64,000 nucleotides of DNA, taken from positions 62,001 through 126,000 of the forward strand of contig CAJUIW010000004.1 of the NCBI GenBank assembly GCA_910586895.1, written 5' to 3'. Source of the stretch: an uncultured Muribaculaceae bacterium (GTDB taxonomy: Bacteria; Bacteroidota; Bacteroidia; Bacteroidales; Muribaculaceae). The notes beneath the pieces were generated by a model. That model ran no database searches. It was given only the letters and a program-made list of their open reading frames with translations, and was not told the DNA's origin. A program made the translations under genes and the position numbers. Each line of letters begins with the position of its first letter. The first letter of the stretch is position 1. Below, piece by piece: positions 61,909-64,000 of the stretch.

Positions 61909-62787
61909 ATGCAGTTAATTGACGGAAAAAAGATAGCCGACGATATCAAGAAAGAGATAGCCTGTGAAGTAGAGCAGATGATAAAGGACGGCAAGAAGCG
62001 TCCACATCTGGCAGCTATTCTGGTAGGCCACGACGGCGGAAGCGAAACCTACGTGGCCCACAAGGTAAAAGCTTGCGAGCAGTGCGGATTCAAGTCTACA
62101 CTTATCCGGTTTGAGGACGATGTGACTGAGGAAACTCTTCTTGAAACCATAGCATCGCTCAATGCCGATACCGATATTGACGGATTCATTGTTCAGCTGC
62201 CTCTCCCGCGCCACATATCGGAGCAGAGAGTAATCGAGGCTATTGACTACCGCAAGGATGTCGACGGATTCCACCCCGTAAACGTAGGCCGCATGAATAT
62301 CGGTCTGCCCTGCTATCTGTCAGCCACTCCTGCCGGAATCATGGAACTGCTCTCACGATACAATGTTCCCACCCGCGGCGCACGATGCGTGGTGCTTGGC
62401 CGAAGCAATATCGTTGGTAAGCCCGTTGCATCGTTGATGATGCAGAAGAGCCAGCCCGGCGATGCTACTGTGACAGTATGCCACAGCGCCACCGTAGGAC
62501 TGAAAGAGATTTGCCGCGAGGCCGACATAATCATCGCGGCTCTCGGTCAGCCGGGATTCGTGACAGAGGATATGGTTAAGGATGGCGCTGCAATAATTGA
62601 TGTCGGTACCACCCGCGTACCCGATGCATCACGCAAGAGCGGATTCCGTCTGCGTGGCGATGTTGACTTCGACAATGTTGCACAGAAATGTTCATTCATC
62701 ACACCCGTGCCCGGAGGAGTAGGTCCGATGACCATAGTATCGCTGATGAAAAACACATTGTTGGCAGCCCGGCATGATATCTATTGA
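61909..62787 (+). CDS. folD: Methylenetetrahydrofolate dehydrogenase/cyclohydrolase
   Basis: FolD interconverts 5,10-methylene-, methenyl- and 10-formyl-tetrahydrofolate with NADP. The 292 residues carry the catalytic YVAHKVKACEQCGF region, where Lys56 sits in the Tyr-x-x-x-Lys motif. The DGFIVQLPLPRHIS and DVDGFHPVN segments and the VVLGRSNIVGKP Rossmann block near 165 are also visible. The C-terminal PVPGGVGPMT is typical. It follows ffh by 42 bases. Confidence 0.97.
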   Translation: MQLIDGKKIADDIKKEIACEVEQMIKDGKKRPHLAAILVGHDGGSETYVAHKVKACEQCGFKSTLIRFEDDVTEETLLETIASLNADTDIDGFIVQLPLPRHISEQRVIEAIDYRKDVDGFHPVNVGRMNIGLPCYLSATPAGIMELLSRYNVPTRGARCVVLGRSNIVGKPVASLMMQKSQPGDATVTVCHSATVGLKEICREADIIIAALGQPGFVTEDMVKDGAAIIDVGTTRVPDASRKSGFRLRGDVDFDNVAQKCSFITPVPGGVGPMTIVSLMKNTLLAARHDIY

Positions 62788-62809
62788 TTAGCTATATCAC
62801 ATATATCCT

Positions 62810-63895
62810 ATGATATCACTGTTCAGCACACTACTGATATCACTGATTTCGCTTCTGACCTCCGCGCCGGAAGCGGAATTAGTTTTTGCAGGTGACGCCA
62901 TGCAGCATGAGCGCCAGCTGAAAGCCGCCCGACAGGCCGATGGCACCTACGATTACTCCCCTTACTACAGGGCTTTTGAGCCCTACATCAAGTCAGCCGA
63001 CTTCGCTGTCATAAATCTTGAGACAACCCTGGGCGGTACACCCTACTCCGGCTACCCATGTTTCAGCGCCCCGGATTCATACCTCCGTCCCATTATGGAT
63101 GCCGGATTTGACATGGTGCTTCTGGCCAACAACCATATGCTTGACAAACGCGACAAGGGGCTGAAACGTACCGTAGCCACACTACGCAATGCCGGCATGC
63201 CGTTTATAGGCGCATACGACAATGCCGCCCGCCGCAGCGAGGTGCTCCCCTTCATCAGGGACATCAACGGATTCAAAGTGGCCTTCCTCAACTATACCTA
63301 CGGCACTAACGGCATCACTATCCAGGGCGATGTGGTGGTCGATTATATTGACCGCGCTAAGATGAGCCGCGACATAAAGGCTGCCCGCGAAGCCGGAGCG
63401 GAGATAATGACAGTATGCATGCACTGGGGCGACGAGTACAAGCTGCTTCCCAATGACACACAGAAACGCCTCGCCGATTTCCTTTTCAACGAAGGGGTCG
63501 ACATAATAATAGGAGGCCATCCCCATGTAATCCAGCCTATGGAACTCAGGCATAGCGACCGCCACAACAAGAATCAGTTTCTCGTCTACTCGCTTGGCAA
63601 CTATATATCGGCCATGCGCAAGACCGACTGCCGCGGCGGAGCTATGGTGCGCGTGAAACTCAAACGCGACACCGCAGGCCGCGCTGTGGTCGACTCCGGA
63701 AGCTATCGTCTGGTATTTGTCCAGGAGCCGGACTCAAAACTCCGCAACTATCGCCTTGTAGAACCGGAGGAGGCTATGAAAGGTAATCTTGCAGGAGCCT
63801 GCCGTGAGTTCCGACGCAATGCGATGCGCATTTTTGACAAATATAATAAAAATGTGCCCATCGACACGATGCCGATGAGCACTTATGACAAGTAA
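62810..63895 (+). CDS. CapA family (PGA_cap) metallophosphatase-like protein
   Basis: This 361-residue protein has a hydrophobic N-terminal segment (residues 3-18), probably a signal peptide with no lipobox. A PGA_cap domain with calcineurin-like metal motifs follows: FAGDAMQHERQ near 26, NLETTLGG near 70, LLANNHMLDKRDKG near 104, HWGDEYKLLP near 204 and GGHPHVIQP near 235. CapA proteins were named for poly-gamma-glutamate capsule synthesis, but most homologues have no capsule operon and their substrates are unknown. No capBC genes lie here. It follows folD by 22 bases. Confidence 0.9.
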   Translation: MISLFSTLLISLISLLTSAPEAELVFAGDAMQHERQLKAARQADGTYDYSPYYRAFEPYIKSADFAVINLETTLGGTPYSGYPCFSAPDSYLRPIMDAGFDMVLLANNHMLDKRDKGLKRTVATLRNAGMPFIGAYDNAARRSEVLPFIRDINGFKVAFLNYTYGTNGITIQGDVVVDYIDRAKMSRDIKAAREAGAEIMTVCMHWGDEYKLLPNDTQKRLADFLFNEGVDIIIGGHPHVIQPMELRHSDRHNKNQFLVYSLGNYISAMRKTDCRGGAMVRVKLKRDTAGRAVVDSGSYRLVFVQEPDSKLRNYRLVEPEEAMKGNLAGACREFRRNAMRIFDKYNKNVPIDTMPMSTYDK

Positions 63896-63930
63896 TATTG
63901 TCCATTCTGCGCCTGCCGGAAATGTCCGGA

Positions 63931-64000
63931 TCAGAGCGTAAGCACGATATCGTTCTCGGCTGCTATGCGACGCATATTAATTATGGCGTAACGCATGCGG
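63931..64000 (-). CDS. Partial gene running off the window
   Basis: A minus-strand frame ending with TGA at 63931-63933 encodes at least 22 residues (MRYAIINMRRIAAENDIV and LTL at the end) and extends past the right edge. It has normal codon use and faces the CapA-like gene. I do not recognise the product from so short a piece. A small CCGG/CCGG hairpin lies just downstream (63917-63930). Confidence 0.4.
   Translation of the reverse strand, partial: RMRYAIINMRRIAAENDIVLTL

Noticed and set aside
1..64000. tRNA, rRNA, CRISPR array, prophage, attachment site or complete insertion sequence
   Set aside because: I scanned the intergenic gaps by eye and saw no cloverleaf-like sequence, no spaced repeat array, no integrase and no intact transposase. 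Small RNAs could still be missed without a covariance search.

Overview
The window is a gene-dense chromosomal stretch of a Bacteroidota bacterium, order Bacteroidales, and most like the gut family Muribaculaceae (family level is inference). The evidence is a SusC/SusD pair, TAnnTTTG-type -7 promoter elements, an arginine cluster built on N-succinylornithine carbamoyltransferase, a DAHP synthase-chorismate mutase fusion, a membrane pyrophosphatase, carboxynorspermidine decarboxylase, and several families largely confined to this phylum (PCMD, DUF4493, DUF4923, DUF5106, DUF5683). I see no tRNA, rRNA, CRISPR array, prophage or complete insertion sequence. Nearly everything is core or lightly accessory.

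Layout: 0.1-8.3 kb holds a DUF2807 lipoprotein under an ECF-like promoter, gdhA, and a minus-strand parA-parB-DUF5683-lytic transglycosylase run below queA. From 8.4 to 15 kb come rplS, an orphan SusD/SusC pair and two small membrane proteins. From 15 to 20.6 kb lie pta-ackA-ddh and the pyrophosphatase hppA. From 20.6 to 28.8 kb a minus-strand arginine operon reads GNAT-argG-argC-argD-argF'-argB-argE'-argH. From 29 to 34.3 kb a divergent plus-strand operon (hisS-pheA-aminotransferase-DAHPS/CM-tyrA) makes phenylalanine and tyrosine precursors.

From 34.2 to 40 kb are DUF805, a UvrD-type helicase, nspC, a family 2 glycosyltransferase and radC. The only clearly decayed stretch follows (39.95-40.26 kb): a glycoside hydrolase family 2 C-terminal remnant abutting what looks like an insertion-sequence end. 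From 40.3 to 49.1 kb is the accessory part: a large secreted thioredoxin-fold protein, a four-gene minus-strand locus of two PCMD-type lipoproteins around two paralogous beta-barrel proteins, a DUF4923 protein and a small lipoprotein. From 49.1 to 64 kb are housekeeping genes: clpB, a DUF5106-thioredoxin/DoxX/mnmA run, a bifunctional nuclease-UVR protein, nucleoside permease-rsmE-kdsA, recR with a GNAT, panC-panD, ffh, folD, a CapA-like protein and a partial gene at the right edge.

The arginine and aromatic operons are tightly packed with ATGA or TAATG junctions, which implies translational coupling. The most interesting items are the four-gene PCMD/beta-barrel locus, the GNAT that may supply the missing first step of succinylated arginine synthesis, the aminotransferase with a substituted PLP-contact Asn, the GH2/IS scar, and the ECF-type promoter in front of the DUF2807 lipoprotein.
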